Shown here one piece after another: positions 35,276 through 46,860 of a DNA stretch of 64,000 nt (its first letter is position 1; each line of letters begins with the position of its first letter). The translations under genes were made by a program, and so were the position numbers. The DNA comes from Zygaena filipendulae. Taxonomy: Eukaryota; Arthropoda; Insecta; Lepidoptera; Zygaenidae. The notes under the pieces are model-generated. The model was not told the DNA's origin. It ran no database searches and saw only the letters and a program-made list of their open reading frames with translations. Location of the stretch: assembly GCA_907165275.2 (NCBI GenBank), contig OU015657.1, positions 10,749,001 through 10,813,000 of the forward strand, written 5' to 3'.

Positions 35276-35451
35276 ATATGTATAAATCACGTGTCACGTT
35301 GTTTGTCCGCGATGGACTCCGAAACTACTGAACGGATTTTGATAAAATTTTGTACTTAACTATTTACAATATGGTCCAAATTAAAAGATAGGATAGTTTT
35401 TATCCCGGAATTCCCGCGGGAACTCCGGAATTAATGCGTGGAACAGCTAAT
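35276..35451 (-). repeat. CCCCGCGG-family repeat, first of three in a row
   Basis: Subtype identical in layout to 33367-33550. Ends GCGTGGAACAGCTAA. Confidence 0.75.
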
Positions 35452-35574
35452 CACCGTACCTACACCGTAATCATCGTTGTCAGGGGTACAATGAAGGACG
35501 TAGAGTACTTTTTTCCCGGAATTCCCGCGGGAACTCCGAAATTACCGCGGATGAAATCGTGGGGGACAGCTAGT
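35452..35574 (-). repeat. CCCCGCGG-family repeat, second of three
   Basis: It begins in the tail module (ATCGTTGTCAGGGGTACAA) and ends GGGGGACAGCTAG. Confidence 0.75.
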
Positions 35575-35806
35575 AACTATATAAAAATCTCGTGTCATAG
35601 TGTTTGTTATCGAACTCCTCCGAAACGCCTTGAACGATTTTTTTTGGTTGGTCTGAGAATAGGTAGTAGGCTATTTTTTATACGCCGAGGTGATAAGGGT
35701 AGCCCTTTCCGGAATTATTTATTTTTATTTCTTGGACAAAACTTTATTTTGGAGGTCCTGCGGGAACTCCGAAACTCATGCGGGCAAACCGCGGGGCACA
35801 GCTATA
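35575..35806 (-). repeat. CCCCGCGG-family repeat, third of three, more diverged
   Basis: It has a different tail (GAACGATTTTTTTTGGTTGG) and ends CCGCGGGGCACAGCTA. A 130-codon open frame crosses all three copies and is not a gene. Confidence 0.7.
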
Positions 35807-36061
35807 GTATCAAAATATTAGTTTGAGTCCATAGAATACTCAATCACAATCTTTACAAGTAATAATGAATGTTTGTATTTGTGGGTTGTTCTGTGTCCTT
35901 TGATACAACTAGTCATCAGTTCATGTTATATATTAAAATAGGTCTTCCGCCGCGTCTGTCTATCTGTTCGCGATAAACCAACAGATTAAGTGAACTATGA
36001 GGAAGGTTTAGGTTTATAATTTTTAAAGATTTTGTATAAATTAGTTGTTTCTTAGAAGTGT

Positions 36062-36202
36062 CGGAAAAACTACTCAACCGTTCATCATGAAATGCATATA
36101 CACGTTTTTAAGGGTACAGAGAAGGACATGGGGTACTTTTTACCCCAAAATTCCCGCAGGATCTCCGAAATTAACGCGGGTGAAACCGCGGGGAGCAGCT
36201 AA
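36062..36202 (-). repeat. CCCCGCGG-family repeat
   Basis: TACTCAACCGTTCATCATG to GAAACCGCGGGGAGCAGCT. Another partial tail (GTCTGTCTATCTGTTCGCG) lies just left, at 35940-36000. Confidence 0.7.
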
Positions 36203-36654
36203 AAAGATATAAGTGATAGAATATTTGTCATTCTGCCGTGTTTCCAATTCTAATAAGAAACGTGCTTATTAAGGTCTCGAAATCATTTCATTATGTAGAA
36301 TAATCCTAATTTTTCGTGATCAGAAAACATAACTCAGCGATTTGGGAACAGTGGCGTGCTAAAGGAACAACCGAATGGTTGCTGTTGCTGAAATTAGTCG
36401 TTTGAAAGCCGTTTAGTCCGTGACCCACGACGGCTGAAGGTCGCACCCGTGGCAGGCTGCGATGTAGTCTCCACCATCAGGGATCGCAAAATCGACGGCA
36501 CGTAAATTAAAATTAAAAACCACTTTTTGATTCATTGAAATAAGAGTATTATCCTACCTGATCTAAAAAATTGCAATTTGCAATGCACGCATCAACGTGT
36601 AATTACATTTCAGTGAAATAGCATAATATACATACGAGTAGGTAATCTAGGTAT

Positions 36655-36830
36655 ATAAAAGTAGTTTTTTTGTATGTTTGTTTGTTCGTGTTTTACGCGC
36701 TTACGTACCTTTCATCTGGTTTGCGATATAACTACTTACATATATTATGTCAACTTAGTGCTTGCACTTGCGCGAAGGCATAGAAAATTAGAAGTTCCTG
36801 CAGGAATACCAGAACCAGAGGTGGGGGGGA
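36655..36830 (-). repeat. CCCCGCGG-family repeat, eroded
   Basis: TGTATGTTTGTTTGTTCG to GAAGTTCCTGCAGGAATACC; the head is lost. Confidence 0.5.
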
Positions 36831-37255
36831 TAAGTTATGTATTTGGTATCTTGGAACTACAGAACCGATTACATTATTACTACTTCTAGGTAGCTACTGA
36901 GTGTAAACTAACCTATTTTATAAATTTTCATGAGGGTACTTTATTTCATTTCCACTGTTGGCCCACATTCGGTCGGACATTGTTATTTGGCCCAAGCCCA
37001 GAGACTTTAAGTTACATAAACTTTATTAGATGTCTTCTATTATGGGAAGATAATTGATGTATAATAATTTACGTCTCATTTATGTGTACATTTTAGTCAC
37101 GAGTTTGTTTTGTTATGATTGTGGCGTAATTTAGTTCTTTATATTTTCTTTACTTTTGAAAGAACAGTGCTCACATAGTTTGATTATAAAATACCTGCGT
37201 ACTCAAGCTAGAGAGGCTGCAATTTAAAGTCTAATAATAAAATTGAATACTAGAC

Positions 37256-37380
37256 ACTAGTTGTTCCCAGCGGTTTCACCCGTATTCATTTCGGAGTTAC
37301 TGTGGAAATCCCGAGAGAAAATGTAAAAGCATGACAGCGAGCGTAACAAATAAATTCAAATCGCATTTATATTATTATAG
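37256..37380 (+). repeat. CCCCGCGG-family repeat, short
   Basis: Head ACTAGTTGTTCCCAGCGG, joined early to the tail GCGTAACAAATAAATTC, so the middle is deleted. Confidence 0.65.
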
Positions 37381-37730
37381 ACCATTGCGGACGCTCTGTA
37401 TAGAAATATGCTTACCTACCTAGTACAGTTGCAGAAATATTTCTAATGACACAAATCGCGTGTGCATCCTTTCTCCAGTCTAGGTCCTACCAACCATCTT
37501 GAAATTAAAGAACACGTCAACTTCCCGTTGAATTTTCCTTAGTTACACGCATCACTTCTGTTGCCAGCAAAAATTTTAATCTCAACGCCGCAAAATAAGT
37601 GTAAATAAAAAAAAAGTTGTTTATTTCTGGATAAAAACATAACATTTTGCAGTTCAGCTAGCGGGCGGGTCTACACAGCGCCGACGACGCGTCGCGGGCC
37701 GCTATCATGCAACATCACACCACGATTTCG

Positions 37731-37916
37731 TGCTGTTCTTCGTAGTTTCACCTGCGTTAATTTCGGAGTTCCATCGGGACTTCCGGTATAAAAACGCCCT
37801 GTCTATTGCTGTGCCCCTGAAAACGTGGATGCGAAATTTCACGATGACGCGGTTGAGTAGAGGCGTGAAGGTAACTATAACTATACAAACAAACTCACAT
37901 TCGCATTTTAAGGATT
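37731..37916 (+). repeat. CCCCGCGG-family repeat
   Basis: TGCTGTTCTTCGTAGTTTC, CGGAGTTCCATCGGGAC, CCCCTGAAAACGTGG and the tail ACAAACAAACTCACATTCG. It sits next to a CpG-rich strip (37670-37710) of unknown nature. Confidence 0.7.
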
Positions 37917-38844
37917 TAGTCTTCTCGCAGATCTAAAATAATAAGATTTTTTAAATCAAAGCTTAAGGTGTATCTTTTTTTTTCAGATGAATCAATATCA
38001 GCTAGAGCTGTTATAAATATTTTCAATAATTTTAGTTAGGCAACGACTTCGTTGGAATCTTTTGAGCATAAGAACAAAGACATCGTATCATTGAAACAAA
38101 ATAAAATAATACAATAATTTTTAAGATACTAGTATGATATTTCCTAGGCAGCACAACAAAAGGTTAGCTCACTATTTCGCTCTTAACATTTGCTAGAAAT
38201 CCGATCTGAAAGTTCTTTTTTTTGCCTTGGCACAAAAACGATCTCGACACTTAAAAAACGAAACCAAAACACGATATTGATACGTTCATAGTAACAAAGA
38301 AATCCGAACATGATCCTATAGAATGTCGATGTAATCGGAAGATATCTTGTTCAGACACTCGGCCAATATCTGAGGCAAAATTCAATAACAGCACTTTTTC
38401 ACGAGACCTCGCACGACACGACACTCGGCACACTACAAATGGGCTGTATTTTGTTTTTCCACGAGCGACGATTCTATAGCGATTAGCGATGACTCTAGTC
38501 ATTCTCACCGAATAGGTACCTACTCTAGGTAAAAGGAAAAATTGTGATACGAGTTTTATTCAGTCGCAAAAAAGTCGTGGTGTTGTGAAGTGGATTATTA
38601 TTATTTTTATTCATTTATATACCTTAAATTTAGGTTTTTTACAGTATAAATTTACAAAATAATAAATATTATAAAAAACCTAAACCTAGTGTGCTAGCGA
38701 CAGCGGAGCAGAGCTTAAACTACCGGTCGGTGGTTAAAGTCGTAGAGACAGGAACCTCTGTACAATGCGTGTCGTGTCGAGGATTACCGATTATTATTAT
38801 TAGGTCCATGTCAAACCATGCACCGTCGGAAAAACTGTCGTGCT
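37917..38844. other. Non-coding DNA with an inverted TTAGGTTTTTTA pair
   Basis: At 38627-38684 AATTTAGGTTTTTTACAG and AAAAAACCTAAACC form a loose hairpin. CpG-rich strips around 38390-38480 have no supported exon. Confidence 0.4.
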
Positions 38845-39005
38845 GTTATAAATGCGAATGTGAAGTTTGTTGTTTAGCTTTCTACTTGACAAATCATTCT
38901 GGAATTTTGCATACACGTTACCATCAGTACAGAAAAGTACATGGGGTACTTTTTAACCCAGGATTCTCGCGGGAACTCTGAAATTAATGCAGGTGGAATT
39001 GTGAC
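38845..39005 (-). repeat. CCCCGCGG-family repeat
   Basis: TTATAAATGCGAATGTGAAG to TCTCGCGGGAACTCTG; the head is replaced by AGGTGGAATTGTGACC. Confidence 0.65.
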
Positions 39006-40217
39006 CAATATCTAGTTAGGTGCATTGCATATAATAATAGGTATATAATAATAATGTCTAAGCTTATACAAAAATGAATGACGTTCGGAGTCGAAACTGC
39101 ACTTCGTCGTGTCGTGTGGTCGCTCGTGGAAAAGTGGTCTTATAAAGCAACAATCGCGTGACACCGCCAATTTATGTACCTAAGCTTCGAAACCGAGTCC
39201 AGTTTACTAAGCATTGTTTCTACACGCCTTACATAACGTGAAACCACTCGTAGGCATTAAAAGTTAGAGATATAAGTCAGACGTAGGTAGATAGCCAGTG
39301 ATTGATATCACATTGAACTTTCATGGGGCTATTTTATAGTTCCGCATGTCTTATCGTTTTCAATTTAGAAAAATAATTTCGCCTCGAAAAAAGTGAAATG
39401 AACTTACGAGTATATTTATAACTCTAAACGGTTTTTAGGGTTGATGATCCAACACAATGAAGAAGGGCTTGCTGTATAGGTACGTACCCAACGGTAATTT
39501 ATTTTGCTTCTATTGCGTTTATCGTGCAGGCAGGGTTAAGTGCCAGTCGTTAACTCGTTGGGCGGTGAAATGTTGTTATCAAAAAAAAAAAAAAAACACG
39601 ATGCTCTGTCGGAACGAGATTTTGATGCCGAAAAAAAAAAACGGTTCAATGATCTCATTCAGCACAATCTCCTTCCCAATTTAGTAAATGGAGAACATAT
39701 TTTTATGTCGGCTGTGAACCATAGCTATTAACCCACTGTATAAAATGTATCTTGCCGACGTGCTTATTTTTTATATAAAAGAATAGCATAATAAAAATTA
39801 TAAGAACGGATATACCATTTTTGTTTAGCACCAAAAAAACAATTTCCTTCGCTCTAGACTAGAACATTTTATGAGAAAACTGTATCGATTTTGTTATGAG
39901 ATTAATTCTGAAATCTTAAAATACAAAATCTTAAAAAAGTGGACATAAACTAGATTAAACTATCAGTTTGGTATTATTACTCGTATTATACGTCTTTACC
40001 GCTATTGTCTGATTTGCAGCTATAAGTTGTATGGTCGGTGCCTACTCGTATAAGAAACCCGTGGATAGCGTCGAATTTAATTTGCTTTCAAAACTAATAT
40101 TATATTAGTTTAGAAGCAATATTTTTATAGTTAAACTTAGTTCTTTTTTTGGCGCGTTGAAAGTTTTTTTACGAGGCAACGGAAGTGACGCGCACAGTAA
40201 CGAAATTTTATTATGAA
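39006..40217. other. AT-rich non-coding DNA with poly-A runs
   Basis: Two long A runs at 39580-39596 and 39630-39640 lie within open frames that I do not consider coding. Nothing else supported. Confidence 0.4.
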
Positions 40218-40503
40218 ACTAGCTGTCCCGAGCGGTTTCACCCGCGATAATTTCAAAGTTCCCGCGGAATTTTTGTTTTGGTTAAATAAATAAAAATAAA
40301 TAAAATAAAATAAATTGTTCCATACAAACTTAGCAACCCCTTTTCATCCCCTTAGGAGTTAAATTTTCAAAAATCCTTTCTTATTGGATGCCTACGTCAT
40401 ACAAAGAACACACCCTCCAAGTTTCTGGTCTCTACGATCAGCGGTTTAGGCTGTGCGTTGATCCATCAGTCATTCAGGACAAAGCATTTTTATATATATA
40501 GAT
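40218..40503 (+). repeat. RTE-like 3' region, second subfamily
   Basis: Head CTAGCTGTCCCGAGCGG, an A/T-rich (AAATAAAAT) block, CCCCTTTTCATCCCCTTAGG, GGCTGTGCGTTGATCC and the end TTTATATATATAGATT. Inverse of 25766-26080. Confidence 0.7.
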
Positions 40504-41145
40504 TGGCGAATTCCAGTTTCAAATTCTGTCCATGTATGTAGGTACTTACCTATGCTTTTTTTATCACCGTCAAAACTAATGCAGTATCATTTCAATTGAT
40601 GTCTGTGAAAGAGTTCGAAACCTGTTTCCTTTAGACAGTTTAGTTACATTTGATGTTGCCTTATTATACAGTCAATACTCAATACCGATGAAAGCAGTCA
40701 TTTGTATTCAGAAGAGAGCTCCGAGCAAATTGGGCAGGTGCGCATACATTCAAACGTGTTATGTTGAATTGCTATAGTAACAACTTTGTTTACTTTACAC
40801 TAAACAAAAAACTTGGCAAAAAAGCAGAAAGAGAGCTCGAGAGCTGGCGGCGGTCAACAGCTGCTCTTGGTGCAACTGCCGCTGTTCGGAGAGGGGGTGG
40901 GGGTTCAAAAGCCAAAGCCATAAGCTTAAAATGTTTCCCTATAAAGATTGGTTTGAGAGAAATAAAATTTTAAAAAAGTAATAATATAATAAATTGTTTC
41001 TCTATTTATCTACATTGTACGGACGCAGGGCTTAAAAGAGGAAAAAAAGGAATATACTCATACGTAAAGGTACTAGGATGATTGCAAAAAAATTAATCTA
41101 CCCGATACTTTGCAGTTATCGTAATAATATTTTTATTACATACCT

Positions 41146-41337
41146 ACTAGCTGTTCCCCGCGGTTTCACCCGCGGTAATTTCGGAGTTCCCGCGGGAAAA
41201 AGTACCTTATGTTATTTTTTGTATCGCTGACAACGTATACACAGTATTTCATGATGACCCGTTGACCCGTTGAGGCGTGTAGGTGTAAGAAACAAACAAA
41301 CTCACTTTCACATTTACCTATATAATATTAGTAGAGA
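41146..41337 (+). repeat. CCCCGCGG-family repeat, complete
   Basis: CTAGCTGTTCCCCGCGGTTT to TATAATATTAGTAGAG. Faces an inverted copy 96 bp away. Confidence 0.8.
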
Positions 41338-41433
41338 TTATTCTACGCGATACTTGTACTAAAATTTTTTCAAAATTAATTTGCAATCATAGTGCGCGTA
41401 ATCAATTGCGTTTCACTGGTTAATCCTTAAATT

Positions 41434-41600
41434 GAGTTTGTTTGTTTGTTTGTTACGCTTTCACGCCTTAACGGCTCAACCGATCATCATAAAATTTTGC
41501 ATGCACGTTGTCAGGGATGCAGAGGACATAGGGTACTTTTTATTCCGGAATTCCCGCGAGATCTCCGATATTACGCGGGTGAAATCGCAGGAACAGCTAT
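41434..41600 (-). repeat. CCCCGCGG-family repeat, inverted partner of 41146
   Basis: GAGTTTGTTTGTTTGTTTG to AATCGCAGGAACAGCTAT. Together the pair forms an inverted repeat spanning about 455 bp. Confidence 0.75.
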
Positions 41601-41636
41601 ATTAATTGAGAATACTTGAACTTTTTCACAATACTT

Positions 41637-41840
41637 GCTGTTCCTCACGGCTTTGCAAGCTTGAATTTCGAGGTTTCTTCAAGAATTCCGGTATAAAAAT
41701 TATCCAAGGTGTAATTTCAAGGTTTTATAGCTATCTCCATTCTATCCAAATCGTCCAGCCGGCTTAGCAACAAAAACATACCTACACACATCCTACACAT
41801 ATATGTATAGGCACATACAAACATTCTCATTTGTATCGAG
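41637..41840 (+). repeat. CCCCGCGG-related repeat, diverged
   Basis: GCTGTTCCTCACGGCTTTGC, GAATTCCGGTATAAAAA, TCCAAATCGTCCAGCC, and a tail of ACATACCTACACACATCC. Confidence 0.5.
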
Positions 41841-42696
41841 TGTGATAACTAAAACATCTGAACGATTGATGATCATGCTTTCAACGTGGTTATGTTTAGA
41901 GTTACCAGCATCATTGGTTACCAGAGGGTCTTTTGAATATTCTCCATTCTAAAAGAATATTGCGATTTTTATGAGATATTTTTTAACGCAAAACTTAAAA
42001 CTGCAATGAAATACAACAATTAGTTTGACCCAGTCTACAAATTTTTTTATGAATGTTTCGTAAATTGTTACCATAATCTTTTTCGAATCTCTCAAACAAA
42101 ACGGTGTTTCGGTTGCTAGTGTTGTATACTTATATTTTAATTGCTATAGTGTATGTATATTCGCACGTTTCACAACACCCGATAATTGACTGAATCATTG
42201 CTTCTAATGGACCTTCTTTATTTTACCGTATCTTTATTTGAGGTCTTCAACCTTTGCCCTGATTATTCTTACTTGCTAAATGCATTGGTTCGACTTCTAG
42301 AGTTCAACTTCATTAGAACAAATTAAAACGTTTCTATTGAACTGTTCTTACATTTCCTGTTCTGTTCTCGAGAGCGTCCAGTGTTGCTATTACACCAACT
42401 TTAGTGACTTTGCAATATTATGAATGCTAAAATGATTTTATTCATCTAATATAATTAAATGAACAGACGTTAAAGTTTCTAAAACAAATTTTCAATAATC
42501 TAAGTGGTTATTTCTATTATAAGTTGACTAACTTGTGTAGAAAGCGGTCATCTGACCCAGTAACTGTAGGCACTACATCGACCTTTCTATTTAAGTAATT
42601 TATACTTCCGCCGCTATAAATAAATCTAACATTATTGAGATAGATCAATAAACTATTCGGTGAGTAGAGGTGGCTTTAAAATTCACCAACAAACAA
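41841..42696. other. AT-rich non-coding DNA
   Basis: No repeat family member, splice-supported frame or RNA gene seen. Confidence 0.4.
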
Positions 42697-43176
42697 GTGT
42701 TGGCAATTCATTTGGCGGTGCAGCGCAACGGTGCCTTCGGTCCGAAATGCCTAGTATCCATGTCGCTGACATGAAGGCTACATGGTGGTTAAAGCATTCA
42801 CGCAAGGTTGACAAGAACCGAGTTGCTCCTGAATTGTGGGTGGAGCATGGGCGGTTGTCCTCTTGTGCAAGAACGGCAAAAACACCGAATGGTAGAGATC
42901 ATAGTAGATACTAGTTTGGACAATTCATACGCATTCTACGATCCGACATAAGCGTTCAACTTGGTCGACAAAACATAATTTCGTGCGGTTATGAGTGTAT
43001 GAACTCAAATTTCTATGTGTTGTGTAGATCATGTGCGGCCGCGGAACGCGTCTTCGGTGTAGATCGCCTGGGGGCAGGCGAGATTGCAGCATGGCCGTGT
43101 TGGCAATTCATTTGGCGGTGCAGCGCAACGGTGCCTTCGGTCCGAAATGCCTAGTATCCATGTCGCTGACATGAAG
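42697..43176. mobile_element. TRIM-like or composite element bounded by perfect 80-bp direct repeats
   Basis: 42697-42776 and 43097-43176 are identical over 80 bp (TGTTGGCAATTCATTTGGCG onward) and exactly 400 bp apart. TG at the start, a purine-rich GGGGGCAGGCGAGA before the right copy and an imperfect ACAA flank suggest a miniature LTR element. There is no clear CA end or primer-binding site. The interior is GC-richer than the flanks and has one 84-codon frame of unknown worth. Confidence 0.5.
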
Positions 43177-43782
43177 ACAACGGGCGACAATTCTTGTCAT
43201 AGTGATAACCCTAGTTAATCTGTGGTCTATTCCGTTGTTATTGTATCGAGTGCTAGAACTAATGCTTGTATATTTTGTAAAAGAGAGTTGGATAATTAAT
43301 AAATATGTATTTTGTTAACTGTAGTAGTCCTTTTGCTAACACAAGTAAATATAAACCTACCCAAAATATAACTATGTAATTTTTATTATGTATTTTCAAG
43401 TATTATATTGGATCTGTTAGTATTAATTTAAATTTAAAATTTGTATTTTTGTCATTATAAGTCTGTAATAAGAAATGTTTAGAGGCAAATTTATAAAATA
43501 TAGTTTAATTTGTTTTATTTTTGAACGACTGTAGCCGCACGTAAATAAATAAATAAAATATAATATTAACTATAAATTATAATAATAAAAAGAAAATCGA
43601 AACAAATATCCAGGGGAGATTAAAATTAGTTATGACTAATTATATTACTTTATTAAAATAGTCACACAAAAAATGAAGTCAAGCCTGCACAGTTTTTACT
43701 TTTTACTGTACTAACTACTACTAAGTATGCGATTTTTATCGCTCTATGTAAACAATTTTTAATGCCAAATATAGCAGATCTC

Positions 43783-43915
43783 TAACCGCCGCACTCAGAG
43801 TCGACTTTAATGATTACTTAGTTAAGTATAGATTTTTAAAACAAAACTGCCGCAATCAGACCAGTTTAATAAATTAATGTTAATTGGCATTTAATGAGAT
43901 GTAGCTTAATTAGTA
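43783..43915. mobile_element. Half copy of the fold-back MITE at 23443
   Basis: TAACCGCCGCACTCAGAGTC to GTTAATTGGCATTTAATGAG matches the left arm and loop. The right arm is missing. Confidence 0.8.
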
Positions 43916-44264
43916 AGACTATGTGTAGAGTACTATAGTTCTGTTTTATGTAAATATACCTAAGGTATACGTAAGCAGTCTGACATAAAGGCACAATGAC
44001 TGAGGAAACCTTCGCCTTGTCGAGTGACGGAAACCACCGTTGCAACGCATTCAACACGGGTTACGAATTCTTATATGACAATGGTTTGTTAATTGTTACG
44101 AAAGTTAGGAAGGTTCCTCCGACATAATATTGTTTTGATACAAACGCAGGTAACACATATCGTTATTTACTGCTTGAATATGGCTGCTGTGTTTACGAAC
44201 TAATATTAAGTATACGGCTTAGCGCGACGGTAGTAATTCTAGACTAGACTCTAGAGTCTAGAGC

Positions 44265-44623
44265 ATTGCTTCCCAAAGTGGTCCAGGTGGACCCCCAGGG
44301 GTCCACGGGAGCCCGACAGGGGTCTACGCTTGCGTGGAAAAAAATAGGGGTCCACAACTGTTGGATACACTTTTTAGACTGGCCCTTGAAACTTAGCTTA
44401 AATGACATCTACTCACAGCAATATAAATTCTCATCTTATTCAAAAACTTTTAACTCATAGTTGATTGAAAAATAGCCACAACACAGATTGCCATAGACAT
44501 ATACCTTTTTCGGGTTTCGGAAGTAGGTTAGTAAATGTAATAGCTGCAGGGGGTCCACCAGATCCTTGGTGTTGTTTGAATGTTTAAAGTGGTCTATGAG
44601 AAAAAAAGTATGGGAACCTCTGG
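44265..44623. mobile_element. hAT-like non-autonomous element with 8-bp target duplication
   Basis: TCTAGAGC lies at 44257-44264 and again at 44624-44631. The ends ATTGCTTCCCAAAG and TATGGGAACCTCTG are inverted in pattern (CAGNGGTTCCCA type). The interior repeats GGTCCAC/GGGGTC motifs. No transposase. Confidence 0.78.
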
Positions 44624-44661
44624 TCTAGAGCATGAAATATTGGTTTTTTATTCAACCCATC

Positions 44662-44732
44662 CCGCTCCAAACTCCGTGGGATGAGTTGACTAAATAATTA
44701 ATTTTATTTTCGTTAAATCAACTCATCCCACT
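44662..44732. repeat. Hairpin with GTGGGATGAGTTGA arms
   Basis: A 14-bp perfect inverted pair around an AT-rich loop; a third related CAACCCATCCC lies just left. It could be a remnant MITE. Confidence 0.5.
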
Positions 44733-44924
44733 TCAAAAAAAATGTATTGTGTTATTTGAAATTTATGTAATACACGTGTACAAAAATCATTGGGGAAAAA
44801 TATAATGACACACCATGGTTAACTCTCCCATTTTCTTATTTTATTTTACAGTGTGACTATGAAATGTCACAACAATGATTCATTGTATATTTTTAATGAT
44901 AATATGAAACATAATCTTCTAAAT

Positions 44925-45230
44925 CTATATCTATCTTCTATACTTATAATAAAACTGTAGAGACGTCAATTCTGTACATTGAATATATGTATATTCAAAA
45001 TTAATATTGGAGGATGAATGGTGATCGATACTGATGCCAAAAATGCAATCGGTAAATTTTTTGTCTGTCTATCTGTCTGTCTGTATGTGCACGCATGGGT
45101 CAAAAACTACTGAAGGGATTTTAATCAAACTTGGTACGATTGTAGTCCATACTCCTAGGCAGGTTATAGGCTATGAGAACATAGGATACTTTTTATACGA
45201 GCTTCTATTCAACTTATTTGTTTAGGTCAA
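44925..45230 (-). repeat. RTE-like 3' region with (GTCT)n
   Basis: ATACTTATAATAAAACTGTAG, TTTTTTGTCTGTCTATCTG, AAACTACTGAAGGGATTTTAA and ATAGGATACTTTTTATACG. Related to the long-tail form at 27929. Confidence 0.6.
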
Positions 45231-45663
45231 ATTTTGCAAGCTGAATTAGAACTTCCTCTTATACTACCTACGCAGTTGAAGTTTTACTTGGTTTATCATT
45301 ATCACGTCTCTATTATAGTAGGTACCTACCTAAACGATGAATGTGATTGATTTAGTGTGAAATAATATGTAGTGACGTAGATGTAAAGTTAGCTTGCATA
45401 GATGCGTGATACTCGCGTCCTCGGCAGGCGAAAGTTTGTTTTACCCTTGTTTGATCACATTTCGTATCGCTGACACTTAGGTACTGACTACAGACTTGAG
45501 GTGTTCAAAGAATTTTCGTGACAAGGTTAAGATATGAAAAATAAATTAAGATAACAATATCTATTATTTATATTGTTTGTTTTATCATTAATGAAGTAGT
45601 TTACTCAGTAGGTACATGTGTTATAGTAACTATAGATATCAACTAGAATTTTTTTTCTTTTTC

Positions 45664-45828
45664 AGACAATGGGCATGATGACAAAATTTCAATTTTTAGT
45701 CCGTTTTGTAGATGATTAAAAAATATTGGACATATATTTTTCCTTGTTTTATCTAAGTATTTATTTACTCTGAAGGACTAAATAGAGTTTTGATTTTTAT
45801 ACCTTGTGATCATCCCCATTATTAGGTA
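45664..45828. mobile_element. CRE-MITE family, copy 2 (internally deleted, 165 bp)
   Basis: It starts AATGGGCATGATGAC and ends GTGATCATCCCCATT, its inverse. TTTTTAGTCCGTTTTG and GGACTAAATAGAG are the inverted sub-ends. The TGACGTCA core is lost. Confidence 0.75.
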
Positions 45829-45834
45829 TTACTG

Positions 45835-45964
45835 TAGATGGGCAATCAACCCGGTGCTTGGGATTAAACCCGATAAAAGCCTGCCATTTAAACCCGAGCT
45901 TAAGCCCGAAAATGGCAGGTTTTTATCGGTTTTAATCCCAAACACCGAGTTGATTGCCCATCTA
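45835..45964. mobile_element. Palindromic MITE, 130 bp, TA-flanked
   Basis: TAGATGGGCAATCAACCCGG on the left is inverted on the right (CCGAGTTGATTGCCCATCTA). The arms pair almost along the whole length (GGGATTAAACCCGATAAA against its inverse). It begins 6 bp after the CRE-MITE copy. Confidence 0.85.
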
Positions 45965-46655
45965 TATGTAGAACTTGTAGGTAGGTATAATTCGACTTTA
46001 GGTAACATATAATTATGTTTTAGTGTACAGCAAAATATTGTTAAATTGCGAGACATGACCGTTTTTTCTAACGTACCTACAGGTATATTATGTTTAATAG
46101 TTATTAAAACAAGCGGAGGATGGATATAACAATCGTTCATTTTAAGATGAGGTCATTATATTTGAACGACCGCACTGAATAAAGATGCATTATTTTTTTT
46201 AAGGTTCTATATAAACAGTGAAAACGATTATAAGATCACTCTCGTGTCCGTCCGTTGCACAGGTTTTTCCCAAAAACTAAAGTGGCGCATTTTGAATTAT
46301 AATATGTTATCACTCTCCACAAATACTAACTATATTTTCTAAGATTTCTAGAGCTAAAGCTGCAGGTTTTTTTGAGAATGTAACAGGCAGTTACATAAAA
46401 AAAGTAGATATTAAGTAAATTTTGTCCTGTTGGTTATTTTTTATTTATAGTTTTAGTAGGGAACCCTGATAGGTTGAGCCGACTCCTCGCTGATCAATAT
46501 TTTTATTCAATTGAGTAAGTAACCGAAGTATTCTAGTATGCTTGTAGGTGATGTGATAACACACTTTCTGAATTAATTTAATTGATAAATGCAAGTGTAA
46601 GTAATCAACTTTTCTTACGAGTGTACGATGTTGATAATAATGGTTTTAAAAAACT

Positions 46656-46840
46656 CTCTGTTCTTTGCGGGTTCACCGGCGGTAATTTCGGAGTTCCCTT
46701 GGAAATTCCGAGTTACAACATAGCTTATTTTACTCAGGGATAGTGTAGAATTCTTAATGGTGAAAGAATTTTTGAAATCTGTCCAGTGGTTTTTGAGTTT
46801 ATTCGTTACAAACAATCCAACTTTTCCTCTTAATAATACT
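46656..46840 (+). repeat. CCCCGCGG-family repeat, diverged
   Basis: CTGTTCTTTGCGGGTTCACC, TTTCGGAGTTCCCTTGG, AATCTGTCCAGTGGTTTTTG. Confidence 0.6.
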
Positions 46841-46860
46841 TATCACTACATATCGTATAA

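Noticed and set aside
33290..35806. Regularly spaced repeats resembling a CRISPR array
   Set aside because: Units are 80-230 bp, diverged, unevenly spaced and belong to a dispersed eukaryotic repeat; no cas genes.
35434..35826. 130-codon plus frame
   Set aside because: It spans three adjacent CCCCGCGG repeats; repeated sequence, not a gene.
36395..36500. GC-rich strip with short open frames on both strands
   Set aside because: No acceptor or donor fits and no family is recognised; possibly a transposon scrap.
39457..39731. Lys-rich frames across poly-A runs
   Set aside because: The lysines come from long A runs; frames differ by slippage and have no support.
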